Assembly (NCBI GenBank): GCA_905221205.1
Contig: CAJNCG010000002.1
Location: 514,926 to 578,925, forward strand
Direction: 5' to 3'
DNA length: 64,000 nucleotides
Origin: a bacterium
GTDB taxonomy: Bacteria; Bacillota; Bacilli; Lactobacillales; Streptococcaceae
In this document: positions 33,336 to 42,786 of the stretch, in pieces
Layout: every line of letters starts with the position of its first letter
Position numbering within the stretch: position 1 is the first letter of the stretch
Position numbers and translations under genes: made by a program
Notes under the pieces: generated by a model
Told to the model about the DNA's origin: nothing
Database searches by the model: none
What the model saw: the letters and a program-made list of their open reading frames with translations, nothing else

Positions 33336-34910
33336 TTGAAAACAAAGATTGGAAAAATTGGATTAGCAAGCGTATTTTTACTAGGTTTGGCAGTCAATCA
33401 AGTAGCTGCAAATGAAGCTGAGGCAAAAGCATCTACGGAAGAAAGCAGTGTTCAGGCTTCTTCTAGTAAGGTAGAAGAAAAGAAATCAGAAACGACAACA
33501 AGTCAAAAAGAAGAGAAAAAGGTTGAGACTTCTTCTAGTCAGCGTCCTGATAAAAAGGAAGAAGTAAAAGAGACACGTGCTAGTAGTCAGAAAGAAGAAA
33601 GCAAGCCAACTTCAACATCAGCACACTGGGAAGGCGACTTCTATGTAAAGGCAGATGGTTCAAAAGCCAAGAGTGAGTGGATCTTCGATACTAGCTACAA
33701 TAGCTGGTTCTATATAAAAGCAGATGGTCGTTATGCTCAAAAAGAATGGCATGGAAACTATTACCTCAAAGCGGGTGGTTACATGGCTAAAAATGAATGG
33801 GTTTACGATAACCATTATAAGAGTTGGTTCTACCTCAAAGCAGACGGTTCTTATGCAGAACAAGAATGGCAGAAAATTAATGGCAAATGGTACTATTTCA
33901 AGAAATGGGGCTATATGGCTAAAAGTCAGTGGCAAGGAAATTATTTCTTGAATGGTCAAGGTGCCATGATGCAAAATGAATGGTTATACGATCCAGCCTA
34001 TTCGTCTTATTTTTACCTCAAGGCAGATGGTTCTTATGCTAATGAACAGTGGCAAAAGATTGATGGTAAATGGTACTACTTTAAGAAGTGGGGCTACATG
34101 GCTAAAGATGAGTGGCATGGGAATTACTATCTTACTGAAAGTGGTGCCATGGCTACAGGTGAGTTAGTGATGGACGATACTCGTTATACTTTTGCTGATT
34201 CAGGCGAATTGAAAGAAAAGAAAGCCTTGAACGTTGGTTGGGTCTATCGAAATGGTCACCGTTATTTCTTTAACCATCGTGAGGAACAAGTTGGAACAGA
34301 TCGAGCTAAGAAGGTTATCGATGTCAGTGAGCATAATGGCCGCATTAATGATTGGAAAAAGGTTATCCAAGAAAACGGGGTTGATGGAGTCATTGTTCGC
34401 TTGGGATACAGCGGTGTAGAAGATAAGGAATTGGCCCATAATATTCAAGAGTTTAATCGACTAGGCATTCCTTATGGTGTTTATCTCTATACTTATGCAG
34501 AAAATGAAACAGATGCTGAGAATGATGCCAAACAGACAATTGAACTTTTGAAGAAATACAAGATGAACTTATCTTACCCAATCTACTATGATGTTGAAAA
34601 TTGGGAATATGAAAATAAATCTAAGAAAGCTCCAGCGGACACGGACACTTGGGTTAAAATCATCAATAAGTATATGGAAACCATGAAAAAAGCAGGCTAT
34701 CAAAACGTGAAAGTTTATAGCTATCGTCAACTTTTGCAAACTCGTTTGAATCATCCAAATATTTTGCAACATGTTAACTGGGTAGCAGCCTATACAGATG
34801 CGCTTGATTGGAATAACCCTCACTATTCTGGTGAAAAAGGATGGCAATATACTTCGTCAGACTCTCTTAAAGGGATTCGAGGACAGGTTGATGTCAGTGT
34901 CTGGTATTAA
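33336..34910 (+). CDS. lytC: Choline-binding GH25 lysozyme LytC
   Basis: A 524-residue secreted muramidase. Order: signal peptide (KTKIGKIGLASVFLLG, cleaved near VAA); Ser/Glu/Lys-rich linker; about ten aromatic choline-binding repeats (WYYFKKWGYMAK, FYLKADGSYA) that dock on choline-decorated teichoic acids; and a C-terminal GH25 domain with the acidic pair Asp329 (IDVSEHNG) and Glu421 (YYDVENW), ending QVDVSVWY. This order, repeats before catalysis, is that of pneumococcal LytC, and the neighbours (tpiA, dpr) match. Start chosen as TTG 33336, which has GGGGAGG five bases upstream and begins directly with the signal peptide; ATG 33303 lies in the tpiA terminator. LytC acts in autolysis and fratricide in competent streptococci. 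Confidence 0.94.
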   Translation: MKTKIGKIGLASVFLLGLAVNQVAANEAEAKASTEESSVQASSSKVEEKKSETTTSQKEEKKVETSSSQRPDKKEEVKETRASSQKEESKPTSTSAHWEGDFYVKADGSKAKSEWIFDTSYNSWFYIKADGRYAQKEWHGNYYLKAGGYMAKNEWVYDNHYKSWFYLKADGSYAEQEWQKINGKWYYFKKWGYMAKSQWQGNYFLNGQGAMMQNEWLYDPAYSSYFYLKADGSYANEQWQKIDGKWYYFKKWGYMAKDEWHGNYYLTESGAMATGELVMDDTRYTFADSGELKEKKALNVGWVYRNGHRYFFNHREEQVGTDRAKKVIDVSEHNGRINDWKKVIQENGVDGVIVRLGYSGVEDKELAHNIQEFNRLGIPYGVYLYTYAENETDAENDAKQTIELLKKYKMNLSYPIYYDVENWEYENKSKKAPADTDTWVKIINKYMETMKKAGYQNVKVYSYRQLLQTRLNHPNILQHVNWVAAYTDALDWNNPHYSGEKGWQYTSSDSLKGIRGQVDVSVWY

Positions 34911-34920
34911 ACTATAAAGC

Positions 34921-34953
34921 AAAAAGAGTGTACAAAGAGTGTATACTCTTTTT
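34921..34953 (+). terminator. lytC terminator
   Basis: A 13-pair stem (921-933 with 941-953, one G-U) with loop AAAGAGT, ending in TTTTT. Confidence 0.85.
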
Positions 34954-35009
34954 ATTCAAATTCTTAAATTATCAGTCTATTACAACTTTTCTCAGATAGT
35001 ACACTTTTC

Positions 35010-35038
35010 TTGCTATTGGTTTTCCATAGTAGTATACT
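35010..35038 (+). promoter_or_regulatory. dpr promoter
   Basis: TTGCTA (010-015), a 17-base spacer and TATACT (033-038). I see no obvious PerR box around it. Confidence 0.6.
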
Positions 35039-35092
35039 AAGGGAGTAATCAGTAAGAAGTGGTTACAAAAAATAATGAATGAGGTAAAAGAA

Positions 35093-35611
35093 ATGGTAGA
35101 ATTGAAAAAAGAAGCAGTAAAAGACGTAACATCATTGACAAAAGCAGCGCCAGTAGCATTGGCAAAAACAAAGGAAGTGTTGAACCAAGCTGTTGCTGAT
35201 TTGTACGTAGCCCACGTGGCTTTGCACCAAGTACACTGGTACATGCGTGGTCGTGGTTTCCTTGTATGGCATCCAAAAATGGATGAGTACATGGAAGCTC
35301 TTGACGGTCAATTGGATGAAATCAGCGAACGCTTGATTACACTTGGAGGTAGCCCATTCTCTACATTGACAGAATTCCTTCAAAACAGTGAAATCGAAGA
35401 AGAAGCTGGTGAATACCGTAATGTTGAAGAAAGCTTGGAGCGTGTCCTTGCTATCTACCGTTACTTGTCAGAACTCTTCCAAAAAGGTTTGGATGTTACT
35501 GATGAAGAAGGTGACGATGTAACAAACGGTATCTTCTCAGACGCTAAAACTGAAACAGATAAAACAATCTGGATGCTTGCAGCAGAACTTGGACAAGCAC
35601 CTGGTTTGTAA
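35093..35611 (+). CDS. dpr: Dps-like peroxide resistance protein Dpr
   Basis: A 172-residue ferritin-like protein that assembles into a hollow dodecamer, oxidises and stores Fe(II), and so prevents Fenton damage in peroxide-producing streptococci. Ferroxidase-site residues of the Dps family are visible: His in [11 protein letters not shown], then [18 protein letters not shown] with the conserved Asp/Glu. Length is normal. Start is set at ATG 35093 ([10 protein letters not shown]), which has GAGG eight bases upstream; the ATG at 35075 has no Shine-Dalgarno sequence. It forms a single unit with its own promoter and terminator. Confidence 0.95.
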   Translation: MVELKKEAVKDVTSLTKAAPVALAKTKEVLNQAVADLYVAHVALHQVHWYMRGRGFLVWHPKMDEYMEALDGQLDEISERLITLGGSPFSTLTEFLQNSEIEEEAGEYRNVEESLERVLAIYRYLSELFQKGLDVTDEEGDDVTNGIFSDAKTETDKTIWMLAAELGQAPGL

Positions 35612-35630
35612 GAAATAAGGCAACATAGAT

Positions 35631-35661
35631 AAATCTGTAAGAAATTTCTTACAGATTTTTT
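35631..35661 (+). terminator. dpr terminator
   Basis: A perfect 28-base palindrome (631-658, arms AAATCTGTAAGAAA and complement) ending in six T. Confidence 0.9.
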
Positions 35662-35740
35662 CTATTCTGTAAGCTATTCCAAACCAGTCTTTTTTTGAGT
35701 TTTTTGATAAAATAGTACTATCAGTGAAAAGGATGGAAGC

Positions 35741-36247
35741 ATGACTAAGAAAATCGTAGCTATTTGGGCCCAGGATGAAGAGGGTGTGATTGGGAAGGAC
35801 AATCGTCTGCCTTGGTATTTGCCCGCAGAATTGCAACACTTTAAAGAAACAACTCTGAATCATGCTATCTTGATGGGGCGTGTGACCTTTGATGGAATGG
35901 GACGTCGTCTGCTTCCAAAACGGGAGACCTTGATTTTGACACGTAATTCGGAAGAAAAGATAGACGGGGTTGCTACTTTTCGTGATGTCCAGTCTGTTCT
36001 GGACTGGTATCAGGGTCAAGATAAGAATCTCTATATTATCGGTGGCAAGCAAATTTTTCAGGCTTTTGAACCCTACCTTGACGAAGTGATTGTCACCCAA
36101 ATTCATGCTCGGGTGGAGGGAGATACCTATTTCCCTAAGGAGTTTGATTTGTCTCTTTTTGAGACAGTTTCAAGTAAATCCTATACAAAAGATGAGAAAA
36201 ATCCTTATGATTTTACCATCCAATACCGCAAGAGAAAGGAAGTCTAA
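35741..36247 (+). CDS. folA: Dihydrofolate reductase
   Basis: A 168-residue enzyme that reduces dihydrofolate to tetrahydrofolate with NADPH in the cytoplasm. Typical motifs: [18 protein letters not shown] near the N-terminus, [11 protein letters not shown], and the NADPH-binding YIIGGKQIF. Residue 100 is Ile; in pneumococcus the change Ile100Leu is the main trimethoprim-resistance substitution, so this allele looks susceptible at that site. Shine-Dalgarno-like AAGGA precedes ATG. Its stop codon overlaps the start of the next small gene by one base, so the two are translated from one message. Confidence 0.95.
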   Translation: MTKKIVAIWAQDEEGVIGKDNRLPWYLPAELQHFKETTLNHAILMGRVTFDGMGRRLLPKRETLILTRNSEEKIDGVATFRDVQSVLDWYQGQDKNLYIIGGKQIFQAFEPYLDEVIVTQIHARVEGDTYFPKEFDLSLFETVSSKSYTKDEKNPYDFTIQYRKRKEV

Positions 36248-36417
36248 TGGAACGTAGTATATTTGGTTTTTTCACAGCCATGCTGTGTTTAGTCTGCTTG
36301 CTTGCTGGGGCACAGGCTTTTCGTAAAAAGCGCTATGGACTTTCTGTCCTGCTCTGGTTAAATGCCTTTACCAATTTGGTCAATAGTATCCATGCTTTTT
36401 ACATGACCTTATTTTAG
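36247..36417 (+). CDS. Small membrane protein, 56 aa
   Basis: ATG 36247 shares a base with the folA stop (TAATG), with AAAGGAAG six bases upstream. The product begins [19 protein letters not shown], then RKKRYG, then a second hydrophobic stretch (LSVLLWLNAFTNLVNSIH). Two short membrane segments joined by a basic turn are predicted. Function unknown. A small gene occupies this position between dfr and clpX in pneumococcus too (from memory), which supports it being real. It is 36 bases before clpX and probably in the same transcript. Confidence 0.75.
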   Translation: MERSIFGFFTAMLCLVCLLAGAQAFRKKRYGLSVLLWLNAFTNLVNSIHAFYMTLF

Positions 36418-36453
36418 ATAGAATGACAGTATAGAATAGAACGGAAGGAAATC

Positions 36454-37686
36454 ATGACTACAACTAGGAATAATGATATGATGGTTTATTGCTCATTTTG
36501 TGGCAAAAGCCAAGAAGAAGTACAAAAAATAATCGCTGGGAACAACGCCTTTATTTGTAATGAATGTGTGGAGTTAGCCCAGGAAATCATTCGGGAGGAA
36601 TTGGCTGAGGAAGTCTTGGCAGACTTGTCAGAAGTTCCAAAACCCATCGAACTCCTCCATATCTTGAACCACTACGTAATCGGTCAAGATCGTGCCAAAC
36701 GTGCCTTGGCAGTAGCAGTTTACAATCACTACAAACGCATCAATTTCCACGATACGCGTGAAGAGTCAGAGGATGTGGACTTGCAGAAGTCAAACATCCT
36801 GATGATTGGCCCAACTGGTTCAGGGAAAACTTTCCTTGCTCAGACCTTGGCTAAGAGCTTGAATGTGCCTTTTGCCATTGCGGATGCAACAGCTCTTACT
36901 GAGGCTGGTTATGTGGGTGAGGACGTGGAAAATATCCTCCTCAAACTCTTGCAGGCTGCTGACTTTAACATTGAACGTGCAGAGCGTGGTATTATCTATG
37001 TAGATGAGATTGACAAGATTGCCAAGAAGAGCGAGAACGTTTCTATCACACGTGATGTTTCTGGTGAAGGCGTGCAACAAGCCCTTCTCAAAATTATCGA
37101 GGGAACTGTAGCTAGCGTACCGCCTCAAGGTGGACGTAAACATCCACAACAAGAAATGATTCAAGTGGATACTAAAAATATCCTCTTCATCGTGGGTGGT
37201 GCCTTTGATGGCATTGAAGAAATCGTCAAACAACGTCTGGGTGAAAAGGTTATCGGTTTTGGTCAAAATAACAAGGCGATTGACGAAAACAGCTCATATA
37301 TGCAAGAAATCATCGCAGAAGATATTCAAAAATTCGGGATTATCCCTGAGTTGATTGGACGCTTGCCTGTCTTTGCAGCCCTTGAGCAATTGACAGTCGA
37401 TGACTTGGTTCGCATCTTGAAAGAGCCAAGAAATGCCTTGGTGAAACAATATCAAACCTTGCTTTCTTATGATGATGTTGAGTTGGAATTTGACGACGAG
37501 GCCCTTCAAGAGATTGCCAATAAGGCTATCGAACGCAAAACTGGTGCGCGTGGTCTTCGCTCGATCATCGAAGAAACCATGCTAGACGTCATGTTTGAAG
37601 TACCGAGTCAGGAAAATGTGAAATTGGTCCGCATCACAAAAGAAGCTGTCGATGGAACGGATAAACCAATCCTAGAAACAGCCTAG
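36454..37686 (+). CDS. clpX: ATP-dependent protease ATP-binding subunit ClpX
   Basis: A 410-residue AAA+ unfoldase that recognises tagged or specific substrates and feeds them to ClpP. Order: N-terminal zinc-binding domain with two Cys pairs (CSFCGK and CNEC, about residues 13-40); AAA+ domain with Walker A GPTGSGKT, the ClpX-type GYVGEDVEN, Walker [10 protein letters not shown]; and C-terminal small domain ([13 protein letters not shown]). Length matches the family. AAGGA lies five bases before ATG. It is followed by ysxC with an 8-base gap, a common streptococcal pair; clpX is generally essential in streptococci. Confidence 0.97.
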   Translation: MTTTRNNDMMVYCSFCGKSQEEVQKIIAGNNAFICNECVELAQEIIREELAEEVLADLSEVPKPIELLHILNHYVIGQDRAKRALAVAVYNHYKRINFHDTREESEDVDLQKSNILMIGPTGSGKTFLAQTLAKSLNVPFAIADATALTEAGYVGEDVENILLKLLQAADFNIERAERGIIYVDEIDKIAKKSENVSITRDVSGEGVQQALLKIIEGTVASVPPQGGRKHPQQEMIQVDTKNILFIVGGAFDGIEEIVKQRLGEKVIGFGQNNKAIDENSSYMQEIIAEDIQKFGIIPELIGRLPVFAALEQLTVDDLVRILKEPRNALVKQYQTLLSYDDVELEFDDEALQEIANKAIERKTGARGLRSIIEETMLDVMFEVPSQENVKLVRITKEAVDGTDKPILETA

Positions 37687-37694
37687 AGGTGACT

Positions 37695-38282
37695 ATGGAA
37701 CTTAATACACACAATGCTGAAATCTTGCTCAGTGCGGCCAATAAATCCCACTATCCGCAGGATGAACTACCAGAGATTGCCCTAGCAGGGCGGTCAAATG
37801 TTGGCAAGTCTAGCTTCATAAACACCATGCTGAACCGCAAGAATCTAGCGAGAACTTCAGGGAAACCTGGTAAAACCCAGCTTCTCAACTTCTTTAATAT
37901 CGATGACAAGATGCGCTTTGTGGATGTGCCTGGTTATGGTTATGCCCGCGTTTCTAAAAAGGAACGTGAAAAGTGGGGTCGCATGATTGAGGAGTATCTG
38001 ACAACTAGGGAAAATCTCCGTGCGGTAGTCAGTTTAGTTGACCTTCGTCATGACCCGTCAGCAGATGATGTGCAGATGTACGAATTTCTCAAGTATTACG
38101 AGATTCCGGTTATTATCGTTGCGACCAAGGCGGACAAGATTCCTCGTGGTAAATGGAACAAGCACGAATCAGCAATCAAAAAGAAATTAAACTTTGACCC
38201 AAGTGACGACTTCATCCTCTTTTCATCTGTCAGCAAGGCAGGGATGGACCAAGCTTGGGATGCAATCTTAGAAAAATTGTGA
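37695..38282 (+). CDS. ysxC: Ribosome biogenesis GTPase YsxC/EngB
   Basis: A 195-residue TrmE-Era-EngA-type GTPase needed for late assembly of the 50S subunit. G1 is [10 protein letters not shown]2 region [12 protein letters not shown]3 DVPGYG, G4 ATKADK, and a C-terminal SSVSKAG. Start ATG 37695 is preferred to GTG 37689 because the Shine-Dalgarno GAGG (686-689), which touches the clpX stop, is then properly spaced. Immediately downstream the stop TGA is part of the Shine-Dalgarno sequence of ridA, so translation is probably coupled along clpX-ysxC-ridA. Confidence 0.95.
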   Translation: MELNTHNAEILLSAANKSHYPQDELPEIALAGRSNVGKSSFINTMLNRKNLARTSGKPGKTQLLNFFNIDDKMRFVDVPGYGYARVSKKEREKWGRMIEEYLTTRENLRAVVSLVDLRHDPSADDVQMYEFLKYYEIPVIIVATKADKIPRGKWNKHESAIKKKLNFDPSDDFILFSSVSKAGMDQAWDAILEKL

Positions 38283-38292
38283 GGTAAAGAAA

Positions 38293-38673
38293 ATGGCAAA
38301 AACAATTCATACAGATAAAGCTCCAAAGGCTATCGGACCATATGTTCAAGGAAAAATCGTTGGCAATCTTTTATTTGCTAGCGGTCAAGTTCCTCTCTCT
38401 CCTGAAACTGGGGAAATCGTTGGAGAAACCATCCAAGAACAGACAGAACAAGTCTTGAAAAATATTGGTGCTATTTTGGCAGAAGCAGGAACAGACTTTG
38501 ACCATGTTGTCAAAACAACTTGCTTCTTGAGCGATATGAACGACTTTGTTCCTTTTAACGAGGTTTACCAAACGGCCTTTAAAGAGGAATTTCCAGCTCG
38601 TTCAGCTGTGGAGGTAGCTCGTCTTCCTCGTGATGTAAAAGTCGAAATTGAAGTCATCGCAGAGATTGGATAA
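38293..38673 (+). CDS. ridA: RidA family enamine/imine deaminase
   Basis: A 126-residue RidA (YjgF/YER057c/UK114) protein that hydrolyses reactive 2-aminoacrylate-type enamines released by PLP enzymes; it forms trimers. Family motifs: the N-terminal APKAIGPYVQG, FASGQVPL, the central VVKTTCFLSDMNDF, and PARSAVEVARLPRDVKVEIE with the substrate-binding Arg. Length is normal. It lies 10 bases after ysxC. A hairpin after it separates it from rapZ. Confidence 0.92.
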   Translation: MAKTIHTDKAPKAIGPYVQGKIVGNLLFASGQVPLSPETGEIVGETIQEQTEQVLKNIGAILAEAGTDFDHVVKTTCFLSDMNDFVPFNEVYQTAFKEEFPARSAVEVARLPRDVKVEIEVIAEIG

Positions 38674-38680
38674 GCTAGTT

Positions 38681-38707
38681 GAAGTTTGGTGTTGCCAAAC
38701 TTCTTTT
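38681..38707 (+). terminator. Hairpin after ridA
   Basis: GAAGTTTGG (681-689) pairs perfectly with CCAAACTTC (695-703), followed by four T. The short T-tract suggests partial termination before rapZ. Confidence 0.6.
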
Positions 38708-38724
38708 GATATAAGGAGAAAAAG

Positions 38725-39615
38725 ATGACAAAGAAACAACTTCACTTGGTGATTGTGACAGGGATGAGTGGTGCTGGGAAAACCGTGGCCATTCAATCCT
38801 TTGAGGATCTAGGTTATTTTACTATTGATAATATGCCGCCAGCTCTCTTGCCTAAATTTTTACAGTTGGTGGAAACAAAGGAAGACGACCATAAGTTGGC
38901 CTTGGTGGTGGATATGCGTAGCCGTTCTTTCTTCTCAGAGATTCAAACTGTTTTGGATGAGTTGGAAAACAAGGAAGAACTGGACTTTAAAATTCTCTTT
39001 TTGGACGCAGCAGATAAGGAATTGGTCGCTCGTTACAAGGAAACCAGACGGAGTCACCCACTAGCTGCAGACGGACGGATTTTGGATGGAATCAAGCTGG
39101 AGCGTGAACTCTTGGCGCCGCTGAAAAACATGAGTCAAAATGTGGTGGATACGACAGAACTCACACCTCGTGAGCTACGTAAGACCATTGCAGAGCAGTT
39201 TGCGGATCAGGAACAAGCCCAGTCTTTCCGTATCGAGGTCATGTCTTTCGGCTTTAAATATGGAATCCCTATTGATGCGGATTTAGTCTTTGATGTGCGC
39301 TTTTTGCCAAATCCATATTACCTTCCAGAACTGAGAAACCAAACGGGTGTGGATGAACCTGTTTATGATTATGTCATGAACCATCCTGAGTCAGAAGACT
39401 TCTATCAACATTTGTTGGCCTTGATTGAGCCGATTTTGCCAAGTTATCAAAAGGAAGGGAAGTCTGTTTTGACCATTGCCATGGGTTGTACAGGGGGGCA
39501 ACACCGCAGTGTGGCCTTTGCCAAACGCTTGGCGCAGGACTTATCCAAGAATTGGCCTGTCAATGAAGGGCATCGCGACAAAGACCGAAGAAAGGAAACG
39601 GTAAACCGTTCATGA
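38725..39615 (+). CDS. rapZ: RNase adapter / nucleotide-binding protein RapZ (YvcJ)
   Basis: A 296-residue P-loop protein. Walker A GMSGAGKT lies at residues 12-19, followed by [17 protein letters not shown]; the C-terminal domain has [10 protein letters not shown] with the anion-binding residues typical of RapZ. In E. coli RapZ controls decay of GlmZ sRNA and glucosamine-6-phosphate synthesis; in Firmicutes the homologue binds nucleotides and its RNA role is unclear. AAGGAG precedes the start. It overlaps yvcK by 4 bases (ATGA), the conserved Gram-positive rapZ-yvcK-whiA operon. Confidence 0.95.
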   Translation: MTKKQLHLVIVTGMSGAGKTVAIQSFEDLGYFTIDNMPPALLPKFLQLVETKEDDHKLALVVDMRSRSFFSEIQTVLDELENKEELDFKILFLDAADKELVARYKETRRSHPLAADGRILDGIKLERELLAPLKNMSQNVVDTTELTPRELRKTIAEQFADQEQAQSFRIEVMSFGFKYGIPIDADLVFDVRFLPNPYYLPELRNQTGVDEPVYDYVMNHPESEDFYQHLLALIEPILPSYQKEGKSVLTIAMGCTGGQHRSVAFAKRLAQDLSKNWPVNEGHRDKDRRKETVNRS

Positions 39616-40589
39616 GAAAACCAAAGATAACGGTGATTGGTGGAGGAACTGGGATTCCTGTCATTCTAAAAAGTCTGCGGGAAAAAGATGTGGAAATTGC
39701 TGCTATCGTAACGGTGGCGGATGATGGTGGTTCGTCAGGTGAACTCCGAAAAAATATGCAACAATTGACACCGCCAGGCGATCTCCGAAATGTCCTTGTG
39801 GCCATGTCGGATATGCCTAAGTTTTATGAGAAGGTCTTTCAGTATCGCTTTTCTGAGGATGCCGGAGCCTTTGCTGGCCATCCACTGGGAAATCTCATTA
39901 TTGCTGGCTTGTCAGAAATGCAGGGTTCGACTTATAATGCCATGCAGTTGCTGAGCAAATTTTTCCATACAACTGGGAAGATTTATCCTTCCAGTGACCA
40001 TCCTTTGACCCTTCATGCAGTCTTTCAGGATGGGACAGAAGTGGCTGGAGAGAGCCATATTGCAGATTATCCGGGCATGATTGATCATGTCTATGTGACC
40101 AATACCCTCAACGATGATATACCTCTTGCCAGCCGTCGAGTAGTGCAGACCATTCTTGAAAGTGACATGATTGTCCTCGGACCTGGTTCTCTCTTTACCT
40201 CGATTTTGCCCAATATCGTGATTAAAGAAATCGGGCAGGCGCTTTTGGAAACCAAGGCAGAAATCGCCTATGTTTGCAATATCATGACCCAACGTGGGGA
40301 AACGGAACACTTTACAGATAGTGATCACGTGGAAGTCTTGCATTGTCACCTTGGTCGCCCTTTTATCGATACGGTCTTGGTGAATATCGAAAAAGTACCG
40401 CAGGAATATATGAATTCCAATCGTTTTGATGAATACTTGGTGCAGGTGGAACATGATTTTTCTGGTCTTTGTAAGCAAGTTCCGCGCGTGATTTCATCCA
40501 ACTTCCTTCGTCTGGAAAATGGAGGTGCCTTTCACGATGGAGATTTGATTGTGGACGAGTTGATGCGGATTATACAGGTGAGAAAATGA
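39612..40589 (+). CDS. yvcK: YvcK family gluconeogenesis/morphogenesis factor
   Basis: A 325-residue member of the CofD-like YvcK family. Motifs: GGGTGIPV at residues 9-16, [17 protein letters not shown], and [12 protein letters not shown]. YvcK binds UDP-sugars in B. subtilis and is needed for growth on gluconeogenic carbon and for proper PBP1 localisation; in streptococci it is linked to cell-wall synthesis. Start and stop each overlap the neighbours by 4 bases, so translation is coupled with rapZ and whiA. Confidence 0.95.
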   Translation: MRKPKITVIGGGTGIPVILKSLREKDVEIAAIVTVADDGGSSGELRKNMQQLTPPGDLRNVLVAMSDMPKFYEKVFQYRFSEDAGAFAGHPLGNLIIAGLSEMQGSTYNAMQLLSKFFHTTGKIYPSSDHPLTLHAVFQDGTEVAGESHIADYPGMIDHVYVTNTLNDDIPLASRRVVQTILESDMIVLGPGSLFTSILPNIVIKEIGQALLETKAEIAYVCNIMTQRGETEHFTDSDHVEVLHCHLGRPFIDTVLVNIEKVPQEYMNSNRFDEYLVQVEHDFSGLCKQVPRVISSNFLRLENGGAFHDGDLIVDELMRIIQVRK

Positions 40590-41497
40590 GTTTCACAGTA
40601 GCAGTAAAAGAAGAAATCCTAGGTCAACATCATCTGAGCCGACATGAATTATCTGCCATTATCAAGATGTCTGGTAGCATCGGTCTCTCAACTTCAGGCT
40701 TGACCTTGTCAGTCGTGACAGAAAATGCCAAACTGGCTCGTCACCTATATGAGTCCTTCCTCCATTTCTATGAAATTAAATCGGAAATCCGCCACCACCA
40801 AAGAAGTAATCTTCGCAAGAATCGGGTCTATACTGTTTTTACAGATGAAAAGGTACAGGACTTGCTGAGTGATTTGCACTTGGCCGACTCTTTCTTTGGC
40901 CTGGAAACAGGTATTGATGAGGCAATTTTATCAGACGAGGAAGCAGGCCGTGCCTATCTCTGTGGAGCTTTCTTGGCAAATGGAAGCATTCGTGACCCTG
41001 AGTCAGGCAAGTACCAGTTGGAAATCAGTTCTGTTTACCTGGACCACGCGCAAGGGATTGCCTCTCTTCTCCAGCAATTTTTACTGGATGCCAAGGTACT
41101 TGAGCGTAAGAAGGGAGCTGTGACCTATCTCCAGCGTGCCGAAGATATTATGGACTTCTTGATTGTCATCGGAGCCATGCAGGCGCGTGATGATTTTGAG
41201 AGAGTAAAGATTTTGCGGGAAACTCGTAATGACCTCAATCGGGCCAATAATGCTGAAACAGCCAATATCGCTCGGACAGTTTCTGCCAGTATGAAGACTA
41301 TCAACAATATCAGTAAAATCAAAGATATCATGGGACTAGAGAATTTGCCAGTGGATTTGCAGGAGGTAGCGCAATTACGAATTCAGCACCCAGATTACTC
41401 TATCCAGCAGTTAGCAGATAGCCTCAGCACCCCTCTGACCAAAAGTGGTGTCAATCACAGACTTAGAAAGATAAACAAGATTGCTGATGAATTATAA
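40586..41497 (+). CDS. whiA: WhiA family DNA-binding protein
   Basis: A 303-residue protein with a degenerate LAGLIDADG-like N-terminal part ([23 protein letters not shown], about residues 130-152) and a C-terminal helix-turn-helix ([29 protein letters not shown]). In Actinobacteria WhiA is a sporulation regulator; in B. subtilis it binds DNA and influences division and chromosome segregation. Last gene of the rapZ-yvcK-whiA operon, with a 4-base overlap and the two-way terminator at 41498 beyond it. Confidence 0.94.
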   Translation: MSFTVAVKEEILGQHHLSRHELSAIIKMSGSIGLSTSGLTLSVVTENAKLARHLYESFLHFYEIKSEIRHHQRSNLRKNRVYTVFTDEKVQDLLSDLHLADSFFGLETGIDEAILSDEEAGRAYLCGAFLANGSIRDPESGKYQLEISSVYLDHAQGIASLLQQFLLDAKVLERKKGAVTYLQRAEDIMDFLIVIGAMQARDDFERVKILRETRNDLNRANNAETANIARTVSASMKTINNISKIKDIMGLENLPVDLQEVAQLRIQHPDYSIQQLADSLSTPLTKSGVNHRLRKINKIADEL

Positions 41498-41532
41498 AAC
41501 CACGAATCCTATGTGACTCGTGGTTCTTTTTT
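41498..41532. terminator. Two-way terminator between whiA and the FNR gene
   Basis: AACCACGA (498-505) pairs with TCGTGGTT (518-525), then C and six T on the + strand; A-rich bases before it give a T-tract on the other strand. It serves the convergent genes. Confidence 0.75.
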
Positions 41533-42499
41533 ATAAACTGGTTGAGTGTTTTGGTTGTACTTTTTGCTCAGGGTCAATGTAGTTGATGGCATTGTTGACA
41601 GCAGTTGGAGCTTCTCCCAGTCCTGTCGCAATCAAATCAATTTTTCCGTCATAGTAGCAGCAGTCACCGATAGCATAGATACCTGCTTGGCTAGATTCTT
41701 GCTTGCTGTTGACGATAATCTTGTGGCGGTTGAGGTCCAGACCCCAGTTTTTGAGGTTACCGACCGAAGATTTGAAACCATAGTTTACAAAGAGGTGGTC
41801 TAGGTCAATCGTTTCGGTTTCATCAGATTTGACTTTTGTGATTTCAAGTTTATCAAGCGTTTTTCCATCTCCAAGGAGTTGGCTAGGGACGAATGGTGTT
41901 TTAATGGCTACAGATGATTCTTGTAAGGCTTGGACACTGTGTTCCAAGGCTCGGAAATTATCTCTGCGGTGAACAAGGGTAGTTGGCGCAATTTTTTCAA
42001 AAGCCAAAGCCCAATCCACAGCTGAGTCTCCTCCACCAAGAATCGTAACATTTTTACCAGCGTATTGCTGAATGTTAGAAACGTGGTAGTGGATATTTTC
42101 ATAGCCCTCAACCCCTTCAAGTTCCAGCGGACGTGGTTTGAAGGCACCACCACCCATTGCGATGATGACTGTTTTAGTCAGGTGACTTCCTTTAGAAGTT
42201 GTGATGACAAAGCCTTGATTTTGTTTTTCAATCTCAAGAACCGTTTCATTGAGATGAATAGGGGTATCAAAGCCATTTAATTGCTCGATTAGACGATTAG
42301 TCAACTCTTCTCCAGTCAGGTTTGGGAACCCTGGGACGTCTAGGATTTCCTTTTCAGGGTAGAGAATAGCAGGTTGTCCACCTAGTTGTGGAAGGGAGTC
42401 GATGATTTGGACCTTGGCTTGGCGTAGGTGGGCGTAGAATGCTGCAAAAAGCCCGACTGGACCACCACCTACAATGGTAATATCATATAGTTGAGACAT
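41531..42499 (-). CDS. Ferredoxin--NADP(+) reductase, thioredoxin reductase-like
   Basis: A 322-residue flavoprotein of the TrxR-like FNR family. FAD-binding GGGPVGLFAAFYA lies at the N-terminus, the NADPH-binding GGGDSAVDWAL in the middle, and YAIGDCCYYDGK...IATGLGEAPTAVNNA at the C-terminus. It lacks the CxxC redox pair of thioredoxin reductase, the mark of this FNR type. It probably passes electrons from NADPH to ferredoxin or flavodoxin. Start ATG 42499 has AGGAG six bases upstream; longer frames would begin in the BOX element. It is the only minus-strand gene in this stretch. A -10 (TAAAAT with TGA) at 42679-42687 would make the BOX its mRNA leader. Confidence 0.9.
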   Translation of the reverse strand: MSQLYDITIVGGGPVGLFAAFYAHLRQAKVQIIDSLPQLGGQPAILYPEKEILDVPGFPNLTGEELTNRLIEQLNGFDTPIHLNETVLEIEKQNQGFVITTSKGSHLTKTVIIAMGGGAFKPRPLELEGVEGYENIHYHVSNIQQYAGKNVTILGGGDSAVDWALAFEKIAPTTLVHRRDNFRALEHSVQALQESSVAIKTPFVPSQLLGDGKTLDKLEITKVKSDETETIDLDHLFVNYGFKSSVGNLKNWGLDLNRHKIIVNSKQESSQAGIYAIGDCCYYDGKIDLIATGLGEAPTAVNNAINYIDPEQKVQPKHSTSL

Positions 42500-42524
42500 G
42501 GTTTCTCCTTTGTTTTTTCTAGTC

Positions 42525-42672
42525 ATACTCTTCGAAAATCTCTTCAAACCACGTCAGCGTCGCCTTACCGTAGCTATGGTTACTGACTTCGTCAGTTCTA
42601 GCCACAACCTCAAAACACTGTTTTGAGGTTGTGGCTAGCTTCCTAGTTTGCTCTTTGATTTTCATTGAGTAT
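42525..42672 (+). repeat. BOX element (A-B-C)
   Basis: A 148-bp element with imperfect ends (ATACTC...GAGTAT). The boxA part contains the complement of the BOXA1R primer site with one mismatch (551-572), boxB contains TTCGTCAGTTCTA and boxC ends GGCTAGCTTCCTAGTTTGC. One boxB copy. A perfect 19-bp stem with a 3-base loop (598-616 with 620-638) and a second 6-bp hairpin (582-587 with 591-596) lie inside. BOX repeats occur in pneumococcus and close relatives, may be transcribed and can modulate neighbours. Confidence 0.9.
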
Positions 42673-42744
42673 CAGTTTATTTTATCATATTTTTTCTTTA
42701 ATTTAAAATGAAGTAGGATAGGGAAAAAAATGTCAGAAAAATGG

Positions 42745-42750
42745 TATAAT
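42745..42750 (+). promoter_or_regulatory. cdaA operon promoter -10
   Basis: TATAAT preceded by TGG (extended -10), with no good -35. It lies downstream of the in-frame ATG at 42730, which rules that start out. Confidence 0.65.
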
Positions 42751-42786
42751 AGAAAGGAACGTGTTTGGACAGAGAGGAGACAGCAG

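Noticed and set aside
42525..42672. RUP element
   Set aside because: First considered because of the imperfect inverted ends, but the BOXA1R, boxB and boxC signatures identify it as a BOX element.
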